From: Blastococcus carthaginiensis
GTDB lineage: Bacteria; Actinomycetota; Actinomycetes; Mycobacteriales; Geodermatophilaceae
Reading direction: 5' to 3'
DNA length: 64,000 bases
Assembly (NCBI RefSeq): GCF_030731085.1
Contig: NZ_JASNFN010000011.1
Coordinates: 62,001 to 126,000 of the forward strand
Shown here: positions 1 through 8,597 of the stretch, piece by piece
Numbering within the stretch: position 1 is the first letter of the stretch
How the letters are laid out: every line of letters begins with the position of its first letter
Program-made: the position numbers and the translations under genes
Notes under the pieces: model-generated
Told to the model about the DNA's origin: nothing
Database searches by the model: none
What the model saw: the letters and a program-made list of their open reading frames with translations, nothing else

Positions 1-400
1 GCTGAGCGAAGCTGATCGAGGTCTCCGTCGTCTCCGACACCAGCTCCACAGGTTCTCCGGTGCGCTCCGCCTGCCGCCGTGCGGCCGTGAGCTCGTCGAG
101 GTCCCGCGTCTTCCAGCGCCCTTCCGGCACGTCTGGCAGGTCGGGAAGCGCGGGCGGAAGCTCCTCGACCGCCCCGACAGCCGGGGCAGGCGCAGGCGCC
201 TCGGCTACGGACGGAACCGGGACGGAATCATCGGAGATGCCCTCGAAGGCACTGCTCGGCAGCGCTGTGTCGGCCTGCGGCGCCGCGTACGCCGGCACCC
301 CGTCCACCACCGTGAAGCCGAGCACCGCCGCCGTGAGCAGACCGATCGCCCCTCGGCTGCGCCGAGGAACGACGGGCGCAGCTGCACGACGGACCCTCAC
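1..400 (-). CDS. Secreted protein, N-terminal part (runs off the left edge)
   Basis: The reading frame starts at a GTG (400-398) with GGAGG five bases upstream and stays open to the window edge, about 133 codons. The first 40 residues form a signal peptide: an Arg-rich n-region, a hydrophobic stretch near residues 18-30 and a likely cleavage after Ala-Tyr-Ala. The rest is Ala/Pro/Glu-rich and ends in a charged stretch with GRWKTRDLDELTAARRQ. Large RHS or polymorphic-toxin proteins of related actinobacteria often have such a leader followed by an acidic, proline-rich linker. That is only a resemblance, because no RHS repeat is inside the window. Export by the Sec pathway is well supported; the function is unknown. 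Confidence 0.75.
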   Translation of the reverse strand, partial: MRVRRAAAPVVPRRSRGAIGLLTAAVLGFTVVDGVPAYAAPQADTALPSSAFEGISDDSVPVPSVAEAPAPAPAVGAVEELPPALPDLPDVPEGRWKTRDLDELTAARRQAERTGEPVELVSETTETSISFAQ

Positions 401-651
401 GAAAACCTCCGAGGCATTGCGAGCGATGAGCTCGCACAAACTCGCAGGTCAACGGCTCGAACTCGGCCGATCGGTCGGCATGTGACACGACGTGACGAGA
501 TCGTTACGCAGTAGGTTGGTGATCCCGGCAATCAGCACGCTGTGCCTCGTAGGCGCAGGTCAGGCAGGTGGCCATCCGGTCGGGCACGGCGGCGGCTCCC
601 CGGCTACCGATCGAGGTGTCGGCCGGACGCCGCCTTCCCGGGTCGAAGCGG

Positions 652-822
652 TCAGGCAGGCTCGGGCACCCCGCCGGGGTCGCCACCGGGGTCGTCGGGC
701 GAGGGCTCGACCGGCGCGGGCGGCAGCGTGTCGGGGGTGTCGGGCAGCAGCTCGCCCGGGTCGTCGGGCACGGGCTCGCCGGGGTCGAGCGGGCCGTCGG
801 GCTCCGGGAGTGGGGTGACCAT
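652..822 (-). CDS. Small acidic proline-rich protein
   Basis: A 56-residue frame starts at ATG 822. An alternative TTG lies at 834. Almost every codon ends in G or C, as in the real genes of this genome, which argues for coding despite the lack of a clear Shine-Dalgarno sequence. The product is nearly all Pro, Asp, Glu and Gly (PEPDGPLDPGEPVPDDPGE and similar), strongly acidic, with no hydrophobic segment, Cys or His, so it is probably disordered and cytoplasmic. It lies between the secreted-protein gene and the divergent LCP gene. I do not recognise a family, and it could be a chance open frame in GC-rich DNA. Confidence 0.4.
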   Translation of the reverse strand: MVTPLPEPDGPLDPGEPVPDDPGELLPDTPDTLPPAPVEPSPDDPGGDPGGVPEPA

Positions 823-944
823 GCGACGAGTCAACAGCGCCGGCGCCCGGACGGCACCTCGCAGCCGCTCCCCGGCTCGCTCGACCTCGCTACGATCGGG
901 CCGGTCAGAGGCGCATCCGCACCCCCGCCGCGGGGCCGACCGGC

Positions 945-2471
945 GTGAGCGAGGAACCAGTGGGCCGAGACCGCGACCAGCAGGGCCCCCGGCCGCTCCC
1001 TCCGCGCCTCGACCCGCGGGCCGGCGGGCGCCCGCGTGCCCGAACCGGGTCGAGCGCCGCCGGCCTGCGCGAGCGGGACGGCCGCCGGCGGCTCGTGGTC
1101 GGCAGCCGGGTCGTCGCCGGGCTGCTCTCGGTGCTGCTCCTCGCGGGCTCCGGCTGGGGCTGGTACCTCGGCCAGGTCGCCGACGCGACGGTGAACCGCA
1201 CCGACGCCATCCCCGCCGAGGGCAACGACGGCGACGGCGAGGCGATGAACCTCCTGCTGGTTGGCAACGACAGCCGTAGCAACCTGACCGAGGAGCAGCT
1301 CGCCGAGCTCAACGCCGGCACCGACTCGGGCATCAACACCGACACGATCATCCTGGTGCACGTGCCCGCCGACGGGTCGCGCGCCTCGTTCGTCTCCTTC
1401 CCGCGCGACTCCTGGGTCGAGATCCCGGGCTACGGCGAGGACAAGCTCAACGCCGCCTACGCCTACGGCTACACGGACGCGGACGCCGAGAGCGAGGCCG
1501 CGCGCGAGGCGGCCGGCGCGCAGCTGCTGGTGCGGACGATCAGCCGGCTCACCGGGCTGCAGATCGACCACTACGCCGAGGTCGACCTGCTCGGCTTCTT
1601 CGAGCTGTCCAGCGTCGTCGGCGGTGTCGAGGTCAACCTCTGCGAAGCCGTCGACGACCGCGAGTGGTCCGGCGCCTTCTTCCCCGCCGGCCCGCAGACG
1701 ATCAGCGGCGCGGACGCGCTGAAGTTCGTCCGCCAGCGGCACGGACTGCCCGGGGGCGACTTCGACCGCATCGTCCGCCAGCAGGTCTTCATCGCCGGCG
1801 TGCTGCGCAAGATGCTCTCCGAGGACGTGCTGCTCGACCTCGGCAAGCAGCGCGAGCTGGTGCAGGCCGCCGCGGAGTCCCTCACGGTGGACGAGGACCT
1901 GAACCTGCTGCAGCTGGCCGAGCAGATGCAGTCGGTGACCACGGGCAGCATCGAGTTCCAGACCGTGCCCAACCTCGGGATCGACCGGGAGGGCGACGCG
2001 TCGATCGTCCGGCTCGAGGACGAGGCCACCCTGCGCCAGTTCTTCTCGCAGCTCTCCACCGAGCCCGAGCCCGCGCCGGAGGACGCCGCCCCACCGGAGG
2101 CCGCCGACCCCGCTGACGTCTCCGTGGCCGTCTTCAACGGCTCGGGCACGAGCGGGCTGGCCGCCTCGGCCCAGGACGAGCTCGAGGCCGGCGGCTTCCC
2201 CATCGTCTCCACCGGCAACGCCGACAGCTCCGACTACGAGCGGACCGAGATCCGGCACGCCGCGGGTGACGAGGCCCTGGCCGCCGCGCTCGCCGCCGTC
2301 GTCCCCGGCGCCGTCGTCGGGATCGTCGACGACGCCGCACCGGGCACCGTGCAGCTCGTCCTGGGCTCGGACTTCAACGGCATCGGTCAGGCCGTGGACG
2401 CCCCGCCGCCGGCGGCACCGGCCGAGGGCGAGGACGCCCGCACCGCCGCCGACACCGGCTGCATCAACTGA
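945..2471 (+). CDS. LytR-CpsA-Psr (LCP) family cell-wall glycopolymer ligase
   Basis: LCP proteins transfer undecaprenyl-linked glycopolymers such as arabinogalactan or teichoic acid onto peptidoglycan outside the membrane. This 508-residue protein has a charged cytoplasmic N-terminus, one transmembrane helix near residues 55-75 (VVAGLLSVLLLAGSGWGWYL), then the LCP core. Core motifs seen include NLLLVGNDSR, DTIILVHV, FPRDSWVEIPGYG with KLNAAYAYG, and FVRQRHGLPGGDFDRIVRQQ, which carry the conserved Asp and Arg residues that bind the lipid pyrophosphate. After a Pro/Glu-rich linker, a C-terminal LytR_C domain starts at about VSVAVFNGSGTSGLA. The GTG start at 945 fits the family length. The sequence cannot decide which polymer is transferred. 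Confidence 0.93.
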   Translation: MSEEPVGRDRDQQGPRPLPPRLDPRAGGRPRARTGSSAAGLRERDGRRRLVVGSRVVAGLLSVLLLAGSGWGWYLGQVADATVNRTDAIPAEGNDGDGEAMNLLLVGNDSRSNLTEEQLAELNAGTDSGINTDTIILVHVPADGSRASFVSFPRDSWVEIPGYGEDKLNAAYAYGYTDADAESEAAREAAGAQLLVRTISRLTGLQIDHYAEVDLLGFFELSSVVGGVEVNLCEAVDDREWSGAFFPAGPQTISGADALKFVRQRHGLPGGDFDRIVRQQVFIAGVLRKMLSEDVLLDLGKQRELVQAAAESLTVDEDLNLLQLAEQMQSVTTGSIEFQTVPNLGIDREGDASIVRLEDEATLRQFFSQLSTEPEPAPEDAAPPEAADPADVSVAVFNGSGTSGLAASAQDELEAGGFPIVSTGNADSSDYERTEIRHAAGDEALAAALAAVVPGAVVGIVDDAAPGTVQLVLGSDFNGIGQAVDAPPPAAPAEGEDARTAADTGCIN

Positions 2472-2480
2472 CCCGACCCG

Positions 2481-2540
2481 GCCGGGCGGCCGTCAGAAGA
2501 GGCGGGCGGCCGTCAGGAGAAGCGGACCGCCGTCAGAGGA
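2481..2540. repeat. Three imperfect 20-bp tandem repeats
   Basis: Three 20-bp units (2481-2500, 2501-2520, 2521-2540) of the form GCCGGGCGGCCGTCAGAAGA follow the LCP stop codon. They differ at a few positions. The third overlaps the stop codon of the convergent small membrane-protein gene (2533-2535). No T-tailed terminator is evident at this convergent junction. Confidence 0.75.
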
Positions 2541-2721
2541 AGCCCGAGGCGGCGTTCACGACGAGGAACCAGGTGGACAGCGCCGCCACCAGCGCGCCCG
2601 ACGCCAGCACGCCTCCGCGCAGCAGCGGGGAGATGCGCCCCCGAGGTGCCTTGAGCACCCAGTTGACCGCCGCGAGGGCCAGGATCAGCGCCGTCAGGGC
2701 CAGGAACGAGAGCGCCTGCAC
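2533..2721 (-). CDS. Small two-helix membrane protein
   Basis: This 62-residue frame begins at GTG 2721 and uses almost only G/C-ending codons, so it is likely real. It has two hydrophobic helices: residues about 2-20 (QALSFLALTALILALAAVNWV) and about 36-58. A basic loop (KAPRGR) between them suggests a hairpin with its loop on the cytoplasmic side. It is codirectional with the amidohydrolase, 57 bases downstream of it, and converges on the LCP gene. No family is recognised and no catalytic residues are visible. Confidence 0.6.
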   Translation of the reverse strand: MQALSFLALTALILALAAVNWVLKAPRGRISPLLRGGVLASGALVAALSTWFLVVNAASGFL

Positions 2722-2778
2722 CTCAGCGCCCGCCTGACGGGACGACGGAGGGACGGCTGCCCACGGTCACGGCCCGGT

Positions 2779-3864
2779 TCAGGCGACGACGCGGCCGCGC
2801 AGGACGGTGCGCTCCGGTCGCTGCAGCGCGTCGAGGTCGGCGCGGGGGTCGGTCTCGTAGACGACGACGTCGGCCGTCGCCCCCTCCTCGATGCCGCGCA
2901 GGCCCAACCACTCCCGGGCCTTCCACGAACCCGCGGCCAGCGCCGCCTCGGCCGGGATGCCGGCCTGGCAGAGCGCGCGGATCTCGTCGGCGATGACGCC
3001 GTGGTCGATCCCGCCGCCGGCGTCGGTGCCGGCGAACACCGGCACCCCCGCCTCGAACGCGGCCCGCACCACGGCGCCGGAGTTCGCGTACAACCGCCGC
3101 ATCGTGCTCGCGTAGGTGGGGAACTTCTTCTCCCCCGCTGCGGCGAAGCCCGGGAAGTTCTCCACGTTGACCAGCGTGGGGACGACGGCGGTGCCGCGGC
3201 GGGCCATCTCGCCGATGAGCTCCTCGGTCAGCCCGGTGCCGTGCTCGATGCAGTCGATACCGGCCTCGATCAGCGCGGGCAGCGCGTCGGTGCCGAAGGT
3301 GTGCGCGGTGACCCGGGCGCCCTCCTCGTGCGCGGCGGCGATCGCCGCGGCGACGACGTCGGCCGGCCACTCGGGTGCGAGGTCGCCGACCGAGCGGTCG
3401 ATCCAGTCGCCCACCAGCTTCACCCACCCGTCGCCGCGTCGGGCCTGGACGCGGGTCTGCTCGACCAGGTCCTCGGGCTCGATCTCGACTCCGAGCCCGG
3501 GGATGTAGCGGCGGGTGCGGGCGATGTGCCGCCCGGCGCGGATGATCGTCGGCAGCTCCGGGTCGCCGTCGAGCTCGCGGGTGTCGACCGGCGAACCGCA
3601 GTCGCGCAGCGCGAGCACCCCTGCGTCGCGCTCGGTCAGGGCCTGCTGCCGTGCGTGGGCGAGGTCCTCGACGTGCCCGCCGCCGCGGGCGATGCCGACG
3701 TGGCAGTGCGCGTCGACCAGGCCGGGCAGCAGCCAGCCCCCACGGCTGACCGTCTCCGCGCCGGGCACCGGGTCGAAGGTGAACCGCCCATCGCGCACCC
3801 AGACGTCGCGGTGCTCCCCCTCGGGCAGCACCACACCGGACAGGTGGAGGGCGTGGGCGGTCAC
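2779..3864 (-). CDS. Amidohydrolase family protein (imidazolonepropionase/prolidase-like)
   Basis: The 361-residue protein has the metal ligands of the amidohydrolase superfamily. They are the HxH pair in VDAHCHVGIARGG (near residues 53-55), a candidate carbamylated Lys in GWVKLVGDWID, His in VTAHTFGTD, His in IEHGTGL, and the catalytic Asp in VFAGTDAGGG. The usual C-terminal strand region follows (GATADVVVYETDPRADL). Such enzymes hydrolyse cyclic amides, hydantoin-like rings or N-acylated and Xaa-Pro dipeptides; the substrate here is not determinable. Its GTG start (3864-3862) overlaps the ffh stop as GTGA, so it is probably translationally coupled to ffh. Confidence 0.88.
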   Translation of the reverse strand: MTAHALHLSGVVLPEGEHRDVWVRDGRFTFDPVPGAETVSRGGWLLPGLVDAHCHVGIARGGGHVEDLAHARQQALTERDAGVLALRDCGSPVDTRELDGDPELPTIIRAGRHIARTRRYIPGLGVEIEPEDLVEQTRVQARRGDGWVKLVGDWIDRSVGDLAPEWPADVVAAAIAAAHEEGARVTAHTFGTDALPALIEAGIDCIEHGTGLTEELIGEMARRGTAVVPTLVNVENFPGFAAAGEKKFPTYASTMRRLYANSGAVVRAAFEAGVPVFAGTDAGGGIDHGVIADEIRALCQAGIPAEAALAAGSWKAREWLGLRGIEEGATADVVVYETDPRADLDALQRPERTVLRGRVVA

Positions 3865-5435
3865 CGCCCGTTGCCGTCCTTGAACTGGTCGAAGTTCAGC
3901 TTGGTGAGGTCGGGCAGGCCCTGACCGGGCGGGAGGCCCGGCATGCCGGCGCCGCCGAAGGGGTTGGCCCCGCCCGGGAAGCCCGCGCCCGGCGGCAGTC
4001 CGGGGGCACCGGCGGGACGGCGGGCCGGGCCACCCTTGCCCTTCCCCTTCTTGCCCTTGCCCTTCTTGGATTGCGCCTGCATCTGCCGGCCGCGGGCCTT
4101 CTTCGACATGGGGCCCATGCCCTGCAGGCCCATGCTGCCGGCCATCTGGCCCATCATCTTCTGCGCCTGCGCGAAGCGCTCCAGCAGCTGGTTCACCTCG
4201 GTGACGCTGACCCCGGAGCCGTTGGCGATGCGCACCCGGCGGGACGCGTTGATGATCTTCGAGTTGACCCGCTCCTGCGGCGTCATCGACCGGATGATCG
4301 CCGCGGTGCGGTCCAGGTCCCGGTCGTCGACCTGCTTGAGCTGCTCCTTCATCTGGCCCGCGCCCGGGAGCATGCCCAGCAGGTTGGCGATGGGGCCCAT
4401 CTTGCGGATCGCCATCATCTGCTCGAGGAAGTCCTCGAGCGTGAAGCCCTCGCGCGAGGTGAGCTTGCCGGCCATCTTCTCGGCCTGGTCGGCGTCGAAG
4501 GCCTGCTCGGCCTGCTCGATGAGGGTGAGCACGTCGCCCATCCCGAGGATGCGCGAGGCCATCCGCTCGGGGTGGAAGACGTCGAAGTCGGTGAGCTTCT
4601 CGCCGGTGGAGGCGAACATGATCGGCTGGCCGGTCACGTACCGCACCGAGAGCGCCGCACCACCGCGGGCGTCGCCGTCGAGCTTGGTCAGGACGACACC
4701 GCTGAAGCCGACGCCCTCCTGGAAGGCCTGCGCGGTCGTCACCGCGTCCTGGCCGATCATCGCGTCGACGACGAACAGCGTCTCGTCCGGCCGGACGGCG
4801 TCGCGGATGTCGGCGGCCTGCTGCATCAGCTCGGCGTCGATGCCCAGCCGGCCGGCGGTGTCGACGACGACGACGTCGTGCATCGTGCGGCGGGCGTGGT
4901 CGATGGAGTCGCGGGCCACCTGCACCGGGTTGCCGACGCCGTTGCCCGGCTCGGTCGCGAAGACGTCGACGCCGGCCTGCCCGGCCACGATCGACAGCTG
5001 GTTGACCGCGTTCGGGCGCTGCAGGTCGGCGGCCACCAGCAGCGGGGTGTGCCCCTGCGACTTCAGCCAGCGGCCGAGCTTGCCGGCGAGGGTGGTCTTA
5101 CCGGCACCCTGCAGACCGGCCAGCATGATGACCGTCGGCGAGGTCTTGGCCAGCCGGATGCGGCGGGTCTCGCCGCCGAGGATCTGGACGAGCTCCTCGT
5201 TGACGATCTTGATGACCTGCTGCGCCGGGTTCAGCGCCTGGGAGACCTCCGCGCCGCGGGCGCGCTCCTTGACCGCGGTAATGAAGGCCCGCACCGCCGG
5301 CAGCGCGACGTCGGCCTCGAGCAGCGCGATGCGGATCTCGCGCGCCGTCGCGTCGATGTCGGCGTCGGACAGCCGGCCCTTGCCGCGCAGGCCGGTGAAC
5401 ACCTTGTCCAGGCGGTCGGAGAGGGTCTCGAACAC
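3861..5435 (-). CDS. ffh: Signal recognition particle GTPase Ffh (SRP54)
   Basis: Ffh binds signal sequences and SRP RNA, and delivers ribosomes to FtsY at the membrane. The 524-residue protein has the N domain (residues about 1-90). The G domain follows, with Walker A in GLQGAGKTTLAGKLGRWL (about 107), DTAGR (about 190), and TKLDGDARGGAAL (about 248). The Met-rich M domain contains the GSGVSVTEVNQLL element and FAQAQKMMGQMAGSMG. The tail after about residue 455 is a long Lys/Gly/Pro-rich extension (KKGKGKKGKGKGG), typical of actinobacterial Ffh. The downstream amidohydrolase starts inside its stop codon. FtsY, its receptor, is also in this window (10152-11372). Confidence 0.97.
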   Translation of the reverse strand: MFETLSDRLDKVFTGLRGKGRLSDADIDATAREIRIALLEADVALPAVRAFITAVKERARGAEVSQALNPAQQVIKIVNEELVQILGGETRRIRLAKTSPTVIMLAGLQGAGKTTLAGKLGRWLKSQGHTPLLVAADLQRPNAVNQLSIVAGQAGVDVFATEPGNGVGNPVQVARDSIDHARRTMHDVVVVDTAGRLGIDAELMQQAADIRDAVRPDETLFVVDAMIGQDAVTTAQAFQEGVGFSGVVLTKLDGDARGGAALSVRYVTGQPIMFASTGEKLTDFDVFHPERMASRILGMGDVLTLIEQAEQAFDADQAEKMAGKLTSREGFTLEDFLEQMMAIRKMGPIANLLGMLPGAGQMKEQLKQVDDRDLDRTAAIIRSMTPQERVNSKIINASRRVRIANGSGVSVTEVNQLLERFAQAQKMMGQMAGSMGLQGMGPMSKKARGRQMQAQSKKGKGKKGKGKGGPARRPAGAPGLPPGAGFPGGANPFGGAGMPGLPPGQGLPDLTKLNFDQFKDGNGR

Positions 5436-5513
5436 AGCACGTCCTCAGCAGTCACGGGCGCGGGCTCGCCGCGCCACTCGGCTCCCAGCCTAACGAGGGC
5501 GCGCCGGGGGCGT

Positions 5514-5705
5514 TCAGGCCGCGCGGGCGGAGCCGGCCTCGATGCGCACGACGACCGCACCCCCGGTGGCGATCGCGGTACCGCAGTCGGCGCAGGCCCA
5601 CTCGGGGCACTCGCCGCCCTCCTCGGTGTGGCCGTCGACGCACGGCGGCTGCACGAAGTCCCGGTCGTCCCCGCAGGACGGGCAGGGCCAGTGGCGGCTG
5701 TCCAC
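5514..5705 (-). CDS. Small zinc-ribbon-like protein
   Basis: The chosen start is GTG 5705, preceded by GAGAGGAG at good spacing, giving 63 residues. Upstream in-frame codons lack such a signal. Cysteines fall in a CPSC knuckle near residue 8, a second group (CVDGHTEEGGEC), and CADC, which suggests one or two structural zinc sites. The tail (GGAVVVRIEAGSARAA) is short and uncharged. The gene lies alone between glnD and ffh on the same strand. I recognise no named family. A nucleic-acid-binding or ribosome-associated role would be a guess. Confidence 0.65.
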   Translation of the reverse strand: MDSRHWPCPSCGDDRDFVQPPCVDGHTEEGGECPEWACADCGTAIATGGAVVVRIEAGSARAA

Positions 5706-5787
5706 GAGCAGGCTCCTCTCGGCCGATGGGACCGGTCCGTCCCGATCGCCCCGACCGTCGCACGGACCTCCGACAGAACCGCGTAGC

Positions 5788-8160
5788 TCAGGACGGCGTG
5801 TCGGTCCCCACCGCCACCGCCGGACCACGCGTGGCCGCGATCAGCGCCGCGTCGACCCGCGCGCGCTGCCCCGGGTCCACCGGGGAACCCGAGGGGTTCG
5901 CGACGTAGAAGCAGTCGACCGCGTCGGCCCCGAGCGTCTCGATGCGGGCCGACGTGACGCCCAGCCCTTCCGCCGCGATGGCCGCGGTGAGCCGGTAGAG
6001 CAGCCCCGCCCGGTCCCCCGCCCGCACCTCGACGATGCCGGTGGCCCGCCCGCTGACCTCGTGGTTGTGCCACGAGATGCGCGGCGGCGCCGACCGCGTC
6101 CCCTGGCGGTAGTCGGCCTCCCGCTGGCGCAGCCGTTCCGCCAGCCGCAGCGTGCCCTCGAGCGCGGCCCGCACGCCGTCGGCGAGGATCTCGGGCACCG
6201 GGGCCCGGCCGAACCGGGGCCGCACCGAGTAGACGCCGGTCGCGTACCCGTCGGCCACGGTCATCTTCGCCGCCCGCACGTCGAGCTGGTTGAGCGCGAG
6301 CACGCCCGCGCAGGTGCTGAGCAGGCCGGGCCGGTCGGGGGCCCCGACGGTCACCTGCTGGCCGTCGGCCACGTCCTCGATGGCGACGGTCACGCCCCGC
6401 GTCGCGCCGGGGAGGCCGGGCACCTGCACCGTGGCCTGCGCGCGCGTGGCCGGGTGCAGCACGGGTTCGGACGCCAGCAGCGGGGTGCCGCCGAGCTCGG
6501 CCTGCACCCGGGCGACCAGCGCCGCCACCAGGTGGGCCTTCCAGGGCGACCAGGCGGACGCGCTCGTCGCCGCGCCGTCGGCCTGGGCCAGCGCGTGCAG
6601 GAGCTGCAGCACCGAGGGGTCGCGCCCGATGGTGGCGGCCACCCGCTCGATGGTGGCGGGGTCGTCGATGTCCCGCCGGATCGCGGTCGCGGGCAGGAGG
6701 AGGTGGTGGCGCACGAGGGTGCCCAGCGTGGCGACGTCGGCCTCGGCGAAGCCCATGCGCACGCCGATCGCGGCCGCGATCGGCTCCCCCACCACGCTGT
6801 GGTCGCCGGGCCAGCCCTTGCCGATGTCGTGCAGCAGCGAGGCGACCAGCAGCAGGTCGGGCCGGTCGACGTCGCGGGTCAGCTCGGACGCGGCGGCCGC
6901 GGCCTCGATGAGGTGCCGGTCGACGGTGAACCGGTGCCAGGGGTGGCGCTGCGGCAGCGAGCGGACCCGGTCCCACTCCGGCAGCAGACGGGCCAGCAAC
7001 CCCTCCTGGTCCAGCTGCTCCAGCACCGGCACCGACGACCGGCCGCTGGCCAGGACCCGGAGGAAGGACCACCGGGCCTCGGCCGGCCAGGGCACGGGCA
7101 TTGGCGGGCTGTGCACCGCGAGCACCTTGAGCGTGTACGGCGAGAGCAGCAGGTCGGCCCGGGCCGCGGCCGCCGCGGCCCGCAGCACCAGCCCGGGGTC
7201 GGCGGCGGGGCGGGCGTCCCGCGCGAGGACCACCTCGTCCCCCTGCCGGACGACGCCCTCGGCCAGCGGCTCGCGGCGCACCCGGCGGTAGCGGCCGCGG
7301 GGGCGGCGGACCAGACCCGCCTCCACCCGCCGCCAGGTCTCGTCGGCGACGAAGGCCAGCCGGCGCCCGGCCAGGCTGACCTCGCGCAGCAGCACGTCCT
7401 CGTCGGCCAGACCGAGCGCGGCCGCGATCGCCCGCTGCTCCTGGCGCACCAGGACGTCGGCGGCCCGCCCCGACCGCCGGCGCAGCTCGTCGCGCACGTC
7501 GAGCAGGAACGCGTAGGACTGCTCCACCTCGGCGGCGGGCTCGTCGGCGAGCTGGGCGGCGGCCGCCGCGCGCAGCACCTGCCCCTCGCGCAGGCCGCCG
7601 TAGGCCTCCTTGAGGTCGGGTTCCAGCAGGAAGGCCAGCTCGCCGAGCCGGCGGGCGCGGTCGCGGCGCAGGTCGCGCAGCTGGGGCAGCAGCCGGGACG
7701 CCGCCTGCCGCCAGTTGACCAGCGTCGCCGTCCGCAGCCGGGCGGCGAGCTCGGCGTCCCCGGCCACCAGCCGGGCGTCGAGGAGCCCGAGGCCGGCCTT
7801 GACGTCGGTGGAGGCGACCGCGACGGCGTCGGCGACCGAGCGCACCGAGTGGTCCAGCCGCAGGCCGGCGTCCCAGACGGGGTACCAGAGCGCGTCGGCG
7901 ACGGCGGCGACCTCCGGCCGGTCCTCGTGCACCAGGACCAGGTCCAGGTCCCCGTGCGGGGGCAGCTCGCGCCGGCCGAGGCTGCCGACCGCGACCAGGG
8001 CCAGGCCGTCGGTGCCCGTGCGGGGCGGCGGGCCACCCCGCCGGGCCCGGGCCGGCGGGGTGCCCGCGACGGCGTCGGCCAGCAGCCCGGCGAGCCACCG
8101 GTCCAGGGCCTCGACCCGCTCCGCGCGGGGCAGCCCCGGCAGCGCCTCGGTGTCCAGCAC
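5788..8160 (-). CDS. glnD: [Protein-PII] uridylyl/adenylyltransferase GlnD
   Basis: GlnD modifies and demodifies the PII protein according to glutamine level; in actinobacteria it adenylylates GlnB/GlnK. I chose GTG 8160 because GAGGGGGA lies just upstream and it gives a usual length (790 residues). The order is nucleotidyltransferase domain with GSLGRRELPPHGDLDLVLVH (the G-S and D-x-D metal site, near residue 55-80), the GlnD linker, an HD domain with LLHDIGKG (near 440), then two C-terminal ACT domains (PDRPGLLSTCAGVLALNQL and RAGDRAGLLYRLTAAI). It is the third gene of amt-glnB-glnD, 98 bases after glnB. Confidence 0.95.
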   Translation of the reverse strand: MLDTEALPGLPRAERVEALDRWLAGLLADAVAGTPPARARRGGPPPRTGTDGLALVAVGSLGRRELPPHGDLDLVLVHEDRPEVAAVADALWYPVWDAGLRLDHSVRSVADAVAVASTDVKAGLGLLDARLVAGDAELAARLRTATLVNWRQAASRLLPQLRDLRRDRARRLGELAFLLEPDLKEAYGGLREGQVLRAAAAAQLADEPAAEVEQSYAFLLDVRDELRRRSGRAADVLVRQEQRAIAAALGLADEDVLLREVSLAGRRLAFVADETWRRVEAGLVRRPRGRYRRVRREPLAEGVVRQGDEVVLARDARPAADPGLVLRAAAAAARADLLLSPYTLKVLAVHSPPMPVPWPAEARWSFLRVLASGRSSVPVLEQLDQEGLLARLLPEWDRVRSLPQRHPWHRFTVDRHLIEAAAAASELTRDVDRPDLLLVASLLHDIGKGWPGDHSVVGEPIAAAIGVRMGFAEADVATLGTLVRHHLLLPATAIRRDIDDPATIERVAATIGRDPSVLQLLHALAQADGAATSASAWSPWKAHLVAALVARVQAELGGTPLLASEPVLHPATRAQATVQVPGLPGATRGVTVAIEDVADGQQVTVGAPDRPGLLSTCAGVLALNQLDVRAAKMTVADGYATGVYSVRPRFGRAPVPEILADGVRAALEGTLRLAERLRQREADYRQGTRSAPPRISWHNHEVSGRATGIVEVRAGDRAGLLYRLTAAIAAEGLGVTSARIETLGADAVDCFYVANPSGSPVDPGQRARVDAALIAATRGPAVAVGTDTPS

Positions 8161-8192
8161 GACTCCCCCTCGGTACGGCCCGGATGGACGTC

Positions 8193-8232
8193 GTCGGCCG
8201 GGAGGCGGGCGGTCCCCACCACCCCGGCCGAC
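8193..8232 (-). terminator. Hairpin between glnB and glnD
   Basis: GTCGGCCGGG (8193-8202) is perfectly complementary to CCCGGCCGAC (8223-8232) with a 20-base loop. There is no T-run, so it may be a weak terminator, an RNA processing site, or a device that lowers glnD expression relative to amt-glnB. Confidence 0.4.
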
Positions 8233-8258
8233 GGGTGCGCTACGCGCGGGGCACGCGC

Positions 8259-8597
8259 TCAGAGGGCGTCGTCGCCGCGCTCCCCGGTGCGGACCCGGAC
8301 GACCTCGTCGATCGTGGTGACCCACACCTTCCCGTCACCGATCTGGCCGGTGGAGGCCGCCTCGACGACGGCGTCCACGACCCGGGCGGCGTCGAGCTCG
8401 CCGACGACCACCTCGATGCGGACCTTGGGCACGAAGTCCACCTGGTACTCCGCCCCGCGGTAGACCTCGGTGTGGCCCCGCTGGCGGCCGAAGCCCTGGA
8501 CCTCGCTGACGGTGAGCCCGGCGATGCCGATCAGCTCGAGGGCGTTCTTGACGTCGTCCAGCTTGAACGGCTTGACGATCGCGGTGACCAGCTTCAT
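8259..8597 (-). CDS. glnB: Nitrogen regulatory protein PII (GlnB/GlnK)
   Basis: PII senses 2-oxoglutarate, ATP/ADP and glutamine status, and gates AmtB and other targets. The 112 residues match the family throughout. The N-terminus is MKLVTAIVKPFKLDDV. The T-loop is GFGRQRGHTEVYRGAEYQV with the modifiable Tyr51. The B-loop is TGQIGDGKVWV and the tail GERGDDAL is standard. Its ATG overlaps the amt stop codon as ATGA, so it is translationally coupled to the transporter it blocks. Tyr51 is the residue adenylylated by GlnD in Corynebacterium, which fits glnD being next downstream. Confidence 0.97.
   Translation of the reverse strand: MKLVTAIVKPFKLDDVKNALELIGIAGLTVSEVQGFGRQRGHTEVYRGAEYQVDFVPKVRIEVVVGELDAARVVDAVVEAASTGQIGDGKVWVTTIDEVVRVRTGERGDDAL

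Noticed and set aside
504..686. A minus-strand frame with three Cys (CLTCAYEAQRADC) near the left edge
   Set aside because: It overlaps the better-supported acidic ORF, has no ribosome site and no clear zinc motif.
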